Source of the DNA: Larkinella soli
GTDB taxonomy: Bacteria > Bacteroidota > Bacteroidia > Cytophagales > Spirosomataceae
Reading direction: 5' to 3'
DNA length: 64,000 nucleotides
NCBI RefSeq assembly: GCF_003703975.1
Contig: NZ_QTJY01000022.1
Coordinates: 19,853 to 83,852, forward strand
Shown here piece after piece: positions 9,454 to 17,982 of this stretch (the first letter of the stretch is position 1; the number at the start of each line of letters is the position of its first letter). Under the pieces are notes generated by a model. That model did no database searches. It was not told the origin of the DNA and was given only the letters and a program-made list of their open reading frames with translations. Position numbers and translations under genes: made by a program.

Positions 9454-9565
9454 GCAACTCTCACGGGCAGGCATTCGATCCGTGCGGTGATTGAAAAGGC
9501 AAAACAGCTTTTTTGATTACTTTACGGATCAAATGGTAACGTTTGATCCATATCAATTCTCCCGG

Positions 9566-10672
9566 ATGCGGAGGGGCGTCGTTTGTGTTTTGACCGGCGT
9601 CCTGCTGCCTTTCTTCGCTCCTGCTCAGGGCGTTGCCTCCGGAAAAGGGGTTTCCGAACCGGATACGGCCTTACGGTCGGTGGTCGAATATTTTCAAAAA
9701 TACCGGCAGTATACCCGGAAACCGGACCCGTCGCCTGCGCTGCTGGTGACCAAAAACTTTACGGTTACGCTGGGAGATTCGGCCCTGCACCTAAGGAAGC
9801 GGACGCTGAATCTGATCAACCCGTTCGGGCCGGAGAAATACCCGCTTTCCTATTCGGTGCTGTATCGGAACCGGCTGGTCAGCCTGCTGGCGCCCGGTTC
9901 TTTCGCCTGTTTTCACCCCGAGACCGGGCAACGGGATACCGTCCTCGAAAACCGGCTGAACACCCGGCTTTTCAGCCGCCACTGGCTGCTCGACGGCCGC
10001 CTGGTCGGGCAGTCGGGGCGCAGAAACTTCCAGTTCGACCCGGAGCGGGGTTGGCGGAAATTTGCCGGGCAGGTGCCCCTCGGTGAGCGGAACAAACTTT
10101 TTGAAGACGATACCTATCTGGTCTATAACGACTGCCGGGGCGAGTTCGGCGGAGAGGTGTTTTTCTATCACAAGCGGACCCGCAAAACCCATGCGGCCAC
10201 CTCCGTCTGCGCCGTCTGGGTACGTCGCGTATCGGAAGGCTATGAGGTTCTTTCCAACCTCGGGCATATGACAGGCCACGCCTATAAACAGCTCATTCCT
10301 AACCCGGAAGCCTTACCGGTATGGCGTCAGCCTTCGAAGCGCCGGACCGATCCCCGGGTCGATGCGGTTGGAGCAGTATGGCCCCGGTTTAACTTTTTAG
10401 GTTTACAGATTTTCGGTGGGATCGTATGGGGCAATAGGTCGATATACCTCCTGAACGTGGCCTCCCAGACGTTTCTCGCTACGCAGAATGATCAGACCTT
10501 CGCCATCGTCGATCCCTTTTTTACCAAAGATCTTTATGCACACGACCCGGTAACCACCCACTATCCCGGCATAACCCTGATCAACTTTGGCAGGTATGAA
10601 CTCGGCGTTAACTACGAAAAAACCTGCTTCCTGTTCAGGGAGGGCGAAGTGACTCAGATTCTTTGGAAATGA
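9566..10672 (+). CDS. Secreted protein of unknown function
   Basis: About 368 aa from the ATG at 9566, which gives a compact signal peptide (MRRGVVCVLTGVLLPFFAPAQG). In-frame starts also exist at 9533 (ATG) and 9491 (TTG); the first would only lengthen the n-region. The mature protein has basic, tyrosine-rich strands and no motif I recognise. It ends 104 bp before the convergent end of the enolase-superfamily gene. Function unassigned. Confidence 0.6.
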   Translation: MRRGVVCVLTGVLLPFFAPAQGVASGKGVSEPDTALRSVVEYFQKYRQYTRKPDPSPALLVTKNFTVTLGDSALHLRKRTLNLINPFGPEKYPLSYSVLYRNRLVSLLAPGSFACFHPETGQRDTVLENRLNTRLFSRHWLLDGRLVGQSGRRNFQFDPERGWRKFAGQVPLGERNKLFEDDTYLVYNDCRGEFGGEVFFYHKRTRKTHAATSVCAVWVRRVSEGYEVLSNLGHMTGHAYKQLIPNPEALPVWRQPSKRRTDPRVDAVGAVWPRFNFLGLQIFGGIVWGNRSIYLLNVASQTFLATQNDQTFAIVDPFFTKDLYAHDPVTTHYPGITLINFGRYELGVNYEKTCFLFREGEVTQILWK

Positions 10673-10775
10673 CGCCAGCTTGCCGGTGGGTCCCTCCTCT
10701 CCTAAGCCTTATTGGGTTTCAGCCGGTTGAGGGTAAAACAGACCAGATGGTTCGCCGGCGAATCGCAGGCCGGAG

Positions 10776-12077
10776 TTAGCCGTCATACCGGAACAGGGCT
10801 TCGTAATGATCGGAAGGGTTCAGAATGCCGCCACTGTGCCGGTAGAAGTCGTCGTCCAGTTCGAAGACGCCGTTCCTGACCTTCGTCCAGGAAGCTCCGG
10901 CGGCCGGGTGGTATTGCTGCATGGCCGACCAGTTCCGGTAGTTCATGTCGCCGTTGGTTTCCAGCAGGCCCATACCGAGGCCGGGGAAGGGAGCCAGCCG
11001 GGCGGCCAGATTTTTGTGCCAGTCGACCAGAATCGGATTGACCGTCAGGTCGGCGCAGAGGCAGGGCACCCCGCGTTCGTGGGCCAGTTTCGCCAGTTTC
11101 AGTGACAGGCTCAGCGTTTTGGCGACGCCTTTCAGCACCAGCGCCCGGTACCCCTGATCGAGTCGTCGCAGGGCGCCGGCTTCGTCGTGAACGCTCTCGT
11201 CGCCGGCCACCGGAATCCCGAGGTCGGAGACGTCTTCCTCGTTTTCCTCCCGGAGCGGTTCCTCGATCAGCACGATCCGGTCCAGCGCGCCGATGGCTTT
11301 GGCGTGGTCGAGGTAGCGCAGCAGCGTTTCCTTCCGCTCGTAACGGGCGTTGGCATCGAGCGTATACACCACCTTTCCCGTGGGGGTCCGGTCCGTTTCG
11401 GCCTGCCCGACGGCGCGGTGAATCTGGGTGAGCCGTTCCATATCCTTCCGGACCATCTCCTCCTGCGAACCGGGATAACCGGTCTTGATTTTCAGCACGA
11501 AATAGCCCTGCGCCACCGCCTGCCTCAGTTCCCCGACCGGCATCCCGTACGGAATCTGATACATAACGGCCACCTTGTCGCTGCGGTGGGAAAGGGCGGG
11601 CCGGTACGGTTCAGGGATCAGTTCGTCGAAGGTAGTGTACCCGTTCTCGGCAGCATACAGGCCCCAGGCGGCATTATCGACGCTGATGAGGGCGTTGTAG
11701 ATGAAGGCCGGGTGCAGGTCGGCTTTTCCCGTCAGGCGGTGAGCTTCCACCATCACCTCGGGCAGAATCCGGTCCAGCAGGTCCATCGGGGTAAAAAACG
11801 GCGACTGTCTTACCCGCAGCAGCGTCCGTTCGACCAGCGCATACATCAGGGCGTTGCCGCCGGCTTCGGAGTAAGCCGCAAACAGGTCGGCATCACCGTA
11901 CAGCACGCTCTGCGTCGCCAGGCCGACGGCGCTGCGGCCCGTGTCGGCCTCCAGCCGGGCGGCCACCTGCCAGAGTTCGGTCAGGTAGCCGCCCTTGAAG
12001 CCGAAGGACCGAATGAGGGGCTCGCGCTCGAAGTTGGAGTCGGTCCGGGCGACCCGGATGAGGTTCAGGCTGGACAT
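10776..12077 (-). CDS. Enolase superfamily protein (mandelate racemase/muconate lactonizing type)
   Basis: 433 aa. The barrel shows the expected set: KIK (Lys196/Lys198) on the second strand, metal ligands Asp241 (YTLDANARY), Glu272/273 (LIEEPL) and Asp293/Glu294 (VAGDES), and Lys316 (LVLKGVAKT) opposite. That lysine arrangement is the one used by the muconate cycloisomerase/dipeptide epimerase branch, but many sugar-acid dehydratases are related, so the reaction is open. It is the last gene of the minus-strand cassette, 9 bp after the DHDPS-family gene. Together they suggest dehydration of a sugar acid followed by aldol cleavage. Confidence 0.8.
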   Translation of the reverse strand: MSSLNLIRVARTDSNFEREPLIRSFGFKGGYLTELWQVAARLEADTGRSAVGLATQSVLYGDADLFAAYSEAGGNALMYALVERTLLRVRQSPFFTPMDLLDRILPEVMVEAHRLTGKADLHPAFIYNALISVDNAAWGLYAAENGYTTFDELIPEPYRPALSHRSDKVAVMYQIPYGMPVGELRQAVAQGYFVLKIKTGYPGSQEEMVRKDMERLTQIHRAVGQAETDRTPTGKVVYTLDANARYERKETLLRYLDHAKAIGALDRIVLIEEPLREENEEDVSDLGIPVAGDESVHDEAGALRRLDQGYRALVLKGVAKTLSLSLKLAKLAHERGVPCLCADLTVNPILVDWHKNLAARLAPFPGLGMGLLETNGDMNYRNWSAMQQYHPAAGASWTKVRNGVFELDDDFYRHSGGILNPSDHYEALFRYDG

Positions 12078-12086
12078 GGCGGTTCG

Positions 12087-13160
12087 TCAGAGCAGGACGG
12101 TTTCCTGCGTCAGCCACTGCTTCACGAAGGCGTCGTCGTTCAGATGCGGATAGGCCGCATAGACCCGGTCGATCTCCTCCATCTGGCCGGGCGACAGGTC
12201 CTCGGCCGGATTCAGGCACCAGCGGCCCTCCAGCAGACCCTGACGGCGCAGCACCTCGTGCAGACCGGCGATGCAGCCGTGGAAGGCGTGGCCGGGGTCG
12301 AAAAAGGCCGCGTTGCTGTCGGTCACCTCGACGTTCCGGACCAGGAGTTCGGCCAGTCCGGTGTGGCCGCCGGCCCGGCAGGCTTTGATCTCCGCCAGCA
12401 GTTCGACGGCTTTTCTGGTCCAGACGGCCCAATGGCCCAGCAACCCGCCGACAAAGCTTTTTTCCACCGTCCGGCCGTCGACCGCAAACCGGTAGGTCGT
12501 CAGCAGGTCGGCCACGATGTTGTCGTCGTTGCCGGTATAGAGTGCGATCTCGTCCCGGCGGCTCGAATGGCAGACCGCCCGCACGACATCCAGCGTCTGG
12601 TAGCGATTAAAGCTGGCGACCTTGATGGCGTGAATGTTCGGAATGTCGGCGAACTCCTTCCAGAATTCGTAGCTGAAGATGCGCCCGCCTACCGAAGGCT
12701 GAAGGTAGAACCCGAATACCGGAATGACCCCGGCCACCGCCCGGACGCGATCCAGAATGGCGGCTTCGGTCCAACCCTGCAACCCGCCCATGCTCAGCAG
12801 GCCCAGGTTGTAGCCGTAGCGGAGCGCCAGCCGGGCTTCGTTCAGGGCCTGTTCGGTCGGGCCGACGAGGCCGGCCACCTTGATGAACGGCCGGTTCAGG
12901 GCGGCTTCCGCAATCTCGTCGGCGGCCGTTTTCAGGACGGTTTCGTACAGGTTGATCCTGGGATCGCGGATTTCGAACTGGGTGGTATGGACACCCACGG
13001 CCACTCCGCCCGCCCCGCCGGCGATGTAATAGCGGGTCAGCCCGCGCTGTCGTTTTTCGTCGAACCGGCGCGATGCGTTCAGGGCCAGCGGGTGGGCCGG
13101 AATGACGGTGCCCTCGTGGAGCAGGGCCTGGATGTCGGGACGTAGGGAAGTAGCGTTCAT
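12087..13160 (-). CDS. Dihydrodipicolinate synthase/N-acetylneuraminate lyase family aldolase
   Basis: 357 aa, longer than DapA (~290). The Schiff-base lysine is Lys180 in IHAIKVASF and the conserved tyrosine is Tyr152 in FGFYLQPS; GGAGGVAVGVHT replaces the GTTGE-type substrate loop of DapA, which argues against lysine biosynthesis. The family makes or cleaves C-C bonds with pyruvate. The gene lies 6 bp downstream of the epimerase-like gene and 9 bp upstream of the enolase-superfamily gene, so they are one transcript. A role in splitting a 2-keto-3-deoxy acid is the most economical reading. Confidence 0.8.
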   Translation of the reverse strand: MNATSLRPDIQALLHEGTVIPAHPLALNASRRFDEKRQRGLTRYYIAGGAGGVAVGVHTTQFEIRDPRINLYETVLKTAADEIAEAALNRPFIKVAGLVGPTEQALNEARLALRYGYNLGLLSMGGLQGWTEAAILDRVRAVAGVIPVFGFYLQPSVGGRIFSYEFWKEFADIPNIHAIKVASFNRYQTLDVVRAVCHSSRRDEIALYTGNDDNIVADLLTTYRFAVDGRTVEKSFVGGLLGHWAVWTRKAVELLAEIKACRAGGHTGLAELLVRNVEVTDSNAAFFDPGHAFHGCIAGLHEVLRRQGLLEGRWCLNPAEDLSPGQMEEIDRVYAAYPHLNDDAFVKQWLTQETVLL

Positions 13161-13166
13161 ACCGGG

Positions 13167-14183
13167 TCAGAATTTACCGTTGCGTACCTGAAAATGAGTC
13201 GGTTTGTTGAGTTGACCGCCCCCACCCTGAAGCCAGGCGACGGTCATTTCCATCATCTGGCGGAGCGTTACGCGTGGATACCCGAACAGCCGGAAGGCTT
13301 CCGAGGCATTGCTCAGCAGCGCCGTCGTCTGGGCCTCACCGGTAAACCGGGGTTCTTTGCCCAGCATCTTCCCGTACTCCTGCGCCAGCCACTGAATCGA
13401 GACGGTTTCCGGGCCGGTGACATTCAGCACCCGGGCCGGAACGGAGCAGTGGCGGAGGGCGCGGAGGGCGATTTCGTTGGCGTCGCCCTGCCAGATGACG
13501 TTGGCGTTGCCCATCGTCAGGTCGATCGGCTTTTCGGCCAGGACCGATTTGGCGACTTCCAGCAGCACCCCGTAGCGGAGGTCGATGGCGTAGTTCAGGC
13601 GGTAGATCAGGGTCGGGGTATTGTTCTTTTCGGCGAAATACTGAAACACCCGCTCCCGGCCCAGACACGACTGGCCGTACTCCCCGACGGGTTCGGGCGG
13701 GGTCGCTTCCGTGGCTCCTCCGGAAGTGACCGGCGTAAACGGGTAGACGTTGCCCGTCGAGAAGGCCACGATGCGCGAGTTCCGGAATTTTTCGGCTACC
13801 CGGCCGGGCAGGTAGGCGTTCATCGCCCAGGTGAAGGCTTCCTTGCCGGTGGTACCGAATTTGGTCCCGGCCAGATACAGCACGTTGGCCACCTCGGGCA
13901 GGGCCGCCAGTTCGGACTCGTCGAGCAGGTCGGCGGAGAGGGTTTCGATGCCGTCGGCTTCAAGTGCACCCTGCACCGTTTTATCCGAAAACCGGGAAAC
14001 GCCGATGACGCGTTTCTGCATCCCGGCCTGCCGGATGGCCTGCCGCGCCAGCCGGGCAAGACTCGGCCCCATCTTGCCCCCGATGCCGAGAATGAGGATG
14101 TCTCCGTCGAGTTCATACAGATCGGACACCAGGGCGGCCGAGGGTCGGGTCAGTTCCTGTTCCAGTGCCTGTAAATCATTCAT
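13167..14183 (-). CDS. NAD-dependent epimerase/dehydratase-like protein lacking the catalytic lysine
   Basis: 338 aa with a Rossmann motif GIGGKMG (residues 33-39), an unusual form of the extended-SDR glycine motif. At the place of the YxxxK catalytic motif the sequence reads Tyr169-Gly-Gln-Ser-Cys173 (EYGQSCLGRE), so the lysine is absent. The upstream serine/threonine strand (FSTGNVYPF) is kept. A fold kept for binding, or a reaction with changed acid-base chemistry, are both possible. The gene lies between the Nramp-like transporter (18 bp upstream) and the aldolase gene (6 bp downstream). Confidence 0.75.
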   Translation of the reverse strand: MNDLQALEQELTRPSAALVSDLYELDGDILILGIGGKMGPSLARLARQAIRQAGMQKRVIGVSRFSDKTVQGALEADGIETLSADLLDESELAALPEVANVLYLAGTKFGTTGKEAFTWAMNAYLPGRVAEKFRNSRIVAFSTGNVYPFTPVTSGGATEATPPEPVGEYGQSCLGRERVFQYFAEKNNTPTLIYRLNYAIDLRYGVLLEVAKSVLAEKPIDLTMGNANVIWQGDANEIALRALRHCSVPARVLNVTGPETVSIQWLAQEYGKMLGKEPRFTGEAQTTALLSNASEAFRLFGYPRVTLRQMMEMTVAWLQGGGGQLNKPTHFQVRNGKF

Positions 14184-14201
14184 ATAGAAAACGAGAACAA
14201 A

Positions 14202-15467
14202 CTACTTGAAAAACAATTGGTTGACATTACTCAGCGCCAGTCCGAAAATCACCAGCAGCCCTAGCCCGGCCGCTATTCGGGCGGCCGTCGAATTGACATA
14301 CCGGCCCATGATCCGGGCGTCGTTGCCGATGGCGTACATGGCGACGCCGATAAACGGGACGACCAGAATCGTGACGCTCTGGGCAAAGATGATCAGTTGC
14401 AGCGGCAGCTTGCCGAAGATGATGGCGATGGACGCGCCGACCACCATCACCAGGGCGATCAGCAGTTTGACGACCTTCGAGCTTAACTGGCTGCCGTAGC
14501 CGAGGGCCTCGCCCAGGAGCGTCCCGCCCACGGAGGCATTGCCCACCAGTGAGGAGAAAGAGGCCCCGAACAGGCCGAGCAGGAACAGACCGGAGGCATA
14601 CGACCCGAAAATGGGTTCCAGCGCCCGGCCCATGTCCGACGCGCTGGCGACTTTCAGGCCCTTCGGATGCAGGACGGCGGCCGCGCAGATCAGCACCGTG
14701 GCGCTCATGAAACCCATCAGGGCCATGCCCGTCACGGTATCCACCCGCTGCTCGCGGACCTTCGGGTTGACCCGCACCCGCTCCTGTACCAGATAGGCCT
14801 GATAAAAAGCGCCCACAATGGAAAAACAGGAGGCCGTAAAGGCGATCACCAGCCCCAGCGACCCCGTCGGGACCGAGGGGACGAAACCCGTCACCACGTC
14901 CGAATAATCGGGACCGGAGAGCGCCAGCGTCACCACGAACGCCACCACCATTACCCCGATCAGCAGGATCATCAGCTGTTCCAGTACCCTGTAGAAAGTG
15001 CGGAAGAACAGCAGCCCGATGCCGAGGGCCGTAAACAGCACAATCCAGACGTTGACCGGCGTGTGGGTGGCCTCGGCGATGGAGATGCCTACCCCGATGG
15101 AGTTGCCCGCCTGAAAGGAGGTCGCCACCAGGAAGACGCCCACGCCCACCGCTACGGCTGCCGGGTTGCCCCACTTCTCCCGGATGGTCGCCAGCAGGGA
15201 CTGCCGGGTCGCCAGCCCGATGCGGGAGGCCATCGCCGTAAAGACGGTCATGAAAAAGATGGCCATGACGATGATCCAGAGCAGGGCATAGCCGTATTCG
15301 GCCCCCATCTTGGAGGTGATCGTCATTTTGCTCGGCCCGAACACCAGGGCGGCCGTGATCAGGCTGGGGCCTAAGGAAGACCACCAGCCCCGGAAGGACC
15401 GGGCGGGCGTCCGGGCGACGGACGGAGAGGGCGTTTCAGCCGGGGAATGCGGAGTTTTGGAAGGCAT
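14202..15467 (-). CDS. Nramp-related transporter without the metal-binding motifs
   Basis: 421 aa, about 11 predicted membrane helices after a proline-rich N-terminus of 24 residues. The overall pattern is Nramp/LeuT-like, beginning SLGPSLITAALVFGPSKMTITSKMGAEYGYALLW. In Nramp proteins the first helix carries DPGN; here the same place reads GPSK (residues 44-47). The sixth helix normally has MPHN; here the segment is SIVGAFYQAYLVQER (about 216-230). The metal ligands are therefore gone. It shares a tight operon with a secreted protein and three catabolic enzymes, so import of their organic substrate is more likely than metal uptake. The start is the ATG at 15467. Confidence 0.75.
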   Translation of the reverse strand: MPSKTPHSPAETPSPSVARTPARSFRGWWSSLGPSLITAALVFGPSKMTITSKMGAEYGYALLWIIVMAIFFMTVFTAMASRIGLATRQSLLATIREKWGNPAAVAVGVGVFLVATSFQAGNSIGVGISIAEATHTPVNVWIVLFTALGIGLLFFRTFYRVLEQLMILLIGVMVVAFVVTLALSGPDYSDVVTGFVPSVPTGSLGLVIAFTASCFSIVGAFYQAYLVQERVRVNPKVREQRVDTVTGMALMGFMSATVLICAAAVLHPKGLKVASASDMGRALEPIFGSYASGLFLLGLFGASFSSLVGNASVGGTLLGEALGYGSQLSSKVVKLLIALVMVVGASIAIIFGKLPLQLIIFAQSVTILVVPFIGVAMYAIGNDARIMGRYVNSTAARIAAGLGLLVIFGLALSNVNQLFFK

Positions 15468-15534
15468 GACGGATTCGGTGTTTACTTCTTGCCGGATCGT
15501 CCCGACCGGGGACGAAACCGGGCTCGGCAGTTCG

Positions 15535-17289
15535 TCACAGAGAGTTCAGCAGGGCTTTGGCAGGCATCAGCTGTGCGGCCGCCGGGGTGCCGGAGAGCTT
15601 CTCCACCTCAAAGGCATTCAGGGCTTTATCCAGCTGCGCGGCCTTGTCGGCCTGGCCTTTCTTCCCGAACTCATCCCGGAGGATTCGGATTTTTTCGTAA
15701 TCCTGAATGCCTTCGATGAGCCGCTCGAACCGGACGGAAGTGCGCGGCCCCGGATAGACGATGTAGGTGTCCCCGGCCGGCCAGGTCCGAAAGCGCGAAT
15801 CGCGGAGGGGATCTTTCACCCAGCAGTTGTAGGCCCAGCGCAGGTAACCGTCGTAGCCTTTGTTGGCCGCAAACCAGCTGATCCAGGCGGCTTCGGCCGG
15901 GGGCGAAAAGGTGAAGGTGTTCGGATAGCGTTCGGAGCAGCAGGTGTAGTAGGTAGTATTGAACCCGGCCTGCCGCCGGCGCTGCATCGTGGGCGCATCG
16001 ACCTCCTGGTTGGTGGCGACACAATAATCGATCAGATCGTTCTGTAATTCAGGGTGATACAGCCCCGCCAGCGACAGCTTGAAGTCCTTGTCCACACTTT
16101 TGATCAGCGACAGAGCCTGCTGCATGGCTTCCATCGGCCGCTCGTCCATGGCGATGGTGGTTTTTTCGAACCAGCCTTTCTCCTTCAGGTGCCGGGCAAA
16201 ATCCGTCAGCATGGGCCGCCAGTGGGCCTCGTATTCGGGCGTGCCGGTTTTGGCGATGAGGAAGGTATCCTTCCGGGCGGCTTCGTCGTAGTAACTGAAC
16301 TTCAGATTCCACGGAATCATGCTGTAACAGTTGATGAACCGGTCGATGCCGAGGTCCATCATGTAGGTCACCCAGCGGTCGAAAATCGTGTAGTCGAAGG
16401 CCCAGGTACCGTCCTTCTTTCGGGTCCACTGCACCATCGAGCCGTACACGTCTTCGGTCTGGCTCCGCCAGGGGTCGTTGATGATGGTGGCGGTAATCGA
16501 CTTCTGCCCGGCGTCGGCCAGCATTTTCATATAAGGCCGCATCAGCTCCATGTGTTCCGGCGACCATACCTTCACGCCATGCACCCGGGCCACCGAGTAC
16601 GGGTTCTGCCATAGGTCCAGGTGAAACTTCCAGTCTTTGGGCGCGGGCAGCGTCCGGTTCAGCACCTCGACGGTGTAGGTCAGCTGCGCCGGCCGGCCCG
16701 AGGTTCCGGCGACGGAGACCGTCCCGGTGTAGGTTCCGGCCGGCGTGGCCGGAGGCACCGAAACGCTCAGCCAGACCGGCTGGGTGGTACGTTGCGGAAT
16801 GTCCAGCACGCTCGTGAGATCGATGGGGTCGGCCACCAGCGAGGAGTCGTATTTGCCGGGGGGGCGCTGGTCGCAGCCCCCGCCGGTAGGCGGCAGGCCG
16901 TCCGTCATGACATACCGGACAAACCGGGCGGAGATGCTCCCGGCCGGAATCGAATTGCCTTTGGCGTCTTTGGCGTCGGTCCAGCTCAGACGGGTTTGCG
17001 GCAGGGCCGACGCACTCCAGATCACCGCCTGGGTGTGGACCTTCTCCCCTTTCCAGGCTTTCGTCGTCCAGGTTTTCCTTAGGCTGGCCGAAACCGGGGC
17101 CGCGTGTTTCGCGTAGCGGACGTCGGCGGTGCCGAAACTGAGGTTCAGCCCCGGTTTCACCGATGCCCAGGCGGCCGCCGGAGCCGGTTTCGGGTCGGGC
17201 AGTTCCTGATACCGGGTCAGGTCCACCGGCTGGGCAAAGGCCCCGGCGGCAGACAGGCAAAGGGTAAGGGCAAGCCAGTACTTCCTCAT
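15535..17289 (-). CDS. Secreted DUF4091 domain protein (putative glycoside hydrolase fold)
   Basis: 584 aa from the ATG at 17289; a longer frame starts at 17352 but only the inner ATG gives the signal peptide MRKYWLALTLCLSAAGAFAQ. An N-terminal beta region (to about residue 210) is followed by a barrel-like part (FHLDLWQNPYSVAR, RFINCYSMIPWNLKF, TTIAMDERPMEA) and the DUF4091 C-terminal region (GYDGYLRWAYNCWVKDPLRDSRF, YPGPRTSVRFERLIEGIQDYE). DUF4091 proteins are widespread secreted proteins in carbohydrate loci. It is the first gene of the minus-strand cassette, 67 bp before the transporter, which fits release of a substrate outside and import by the transporter. Confidence 0.8.
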   Translation of the reverse strand: MRKYWLALTLCLSAAGAFAQPVDLTRYQELPDPKPAPAAAWASVKPGLNLSFGTADVRYAKHAAPVSASLRKTWTTKAWKGEKVHTQAVIWSASALPQTRLSWTDAKDAKGNSIPAGSISARFVRYVMTDGLPPTGGGCDQRPPGKYDSSLVADPIDLTSVLDIPQRTTQPVWLSVSVPPATPAGTYTGTVSVAGTSGRPAQLTYTVEVLNRTLPAPKDWKFHLDLWQNPYSVARVHGVKVWSPEHMELMRPYMKMLADAGQKSITATIINDPWRSQTEDVYGSMVQWTRKKDGTWAFDYTIFDRWVTYMMDLGIDRFINCYSMIPWNLKFSYYDEAARKDTFLIAKTGTPEYEAHWRPMLTDFARHLKEKGWFEKTTIAMDERPMEAMQQALSLIKSVDKDFKLSLAGLYHPELQNDLIDYCVATNQEVDAPTMQRRRQAGFNTTYYTCCSERYPNTFTFSPPAEAAWISWFAANKGYDGYLRWAYNCWVKDPLRDSRFRTWPAGDTYIVYPGPRTSVRFERLIEGIQDYEKIRILRDEFGKKGQADKAAQLDKALNAFEVEKLSGTPAAAQLMPAKALLNSL

Positions 17290-17982
17290 CGAAGAAAAGA
17301 TTAAAGGTCGGGTTGGGAATCGAATGATCATTTTCAATTTCAATATGGCCAAAATAATTGAACCAAAGACACCGCCCGGTCGGGAAAGTACCCGATGGGG
17401 GCAGCTGACTACCTCTCTCCCGGCGACACGCAGCCGTCGTCCAGGCGGCCGAAGCGCTCCGAAAAATGAATCTGCTCCTCCACGACCTTATCCTGACCGG
17501 GTTTTCAGATTATGCCATGCCCAATTTCCTCGGCCCGTTCGGGGGATTTGGTGATCCTAAAGAGGTAGTTTGGGGAAGCGTTCATCCTGAAGAAAGAGGG
17601 ACTCCAGACCACCCCCCGGCCCCCTCCTTGCTAAGGAGGGGGAGAGCTCTGCCCGATTCAAACTCTGCGGAGCCACCCCCTCTTTACAAAGGAGGGGTCG
17701 GACCGGCGCTCCGGCAGGGGGGTGGTCAGCGGGAGGGCAAACCGGTCGGGAAAGCACCTTTTCCCTTCCCCAAACGACCTCTTTTTAGAGGTAAAGGCCC
17801 GGATGCCGGTGATGATGACTGAAACGGGCAGCCAACGCTTTCTCGTCCCGCAGCGAAACACACCGCAAAACGTCGTTTTCCTGAGGCAGGGCAGATGAAT
17901 AAGACCTGATTCGTGAATAACTACCGGTGCCGCTTTCCGGTTAAAGATAAACCGGCCGCCGTGAGTTTAGAATTTTCGATTT
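17290..17982. other. Intergenic region around repeat copy 2
   Basis: This 693-bp gap lies between the divergent DUF4091 and epoxide hydrolase-like genes, so it must hold both promoters. About a third of it is the second MITE-like element. The left part (17330-17360) is AT-rich just upstream of the DUF4091 start. I see no convincing gene. Confidence 0.6.
17560..17782. repeat. MITE-like inverted-repeat element, copy 2
   Basis: Second copy of the element at 1363-1568. The ends read AGAGGTAGTTTGGGGAAG on the left and, inverted, CTTCCCCAAACGACCTCTT on the right (about 17765-17783). The left 30 bases match copy 1 closely (TTTGGGGAAGCGTTCATCCTGAAGAA in both). Inside are the same CCCTCCTT/AAGGAGGG hairpin, a second, diverged hairpin, and the CCACCCCCC/GGGGGGTGGTC outer pair. 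The body between hairpins has diverged, while ends and stems are kept. Confidence 0.8.

Noticed and set aside
11187..13145. 652-codon open frame on the plus strand
   Set aside because: It is antisense to the enolase-superfamily and aldolase genes, which have intact active-site residues. The translation is rich in Gly/Arg/Val/Asp without motifs.
17466..17822. 118-codon open frame on the plus strand
   Set aside because: It runs through the inverted-repeat element; its proline/leucine/arginine-rich translation comes from the repeat hairpins.
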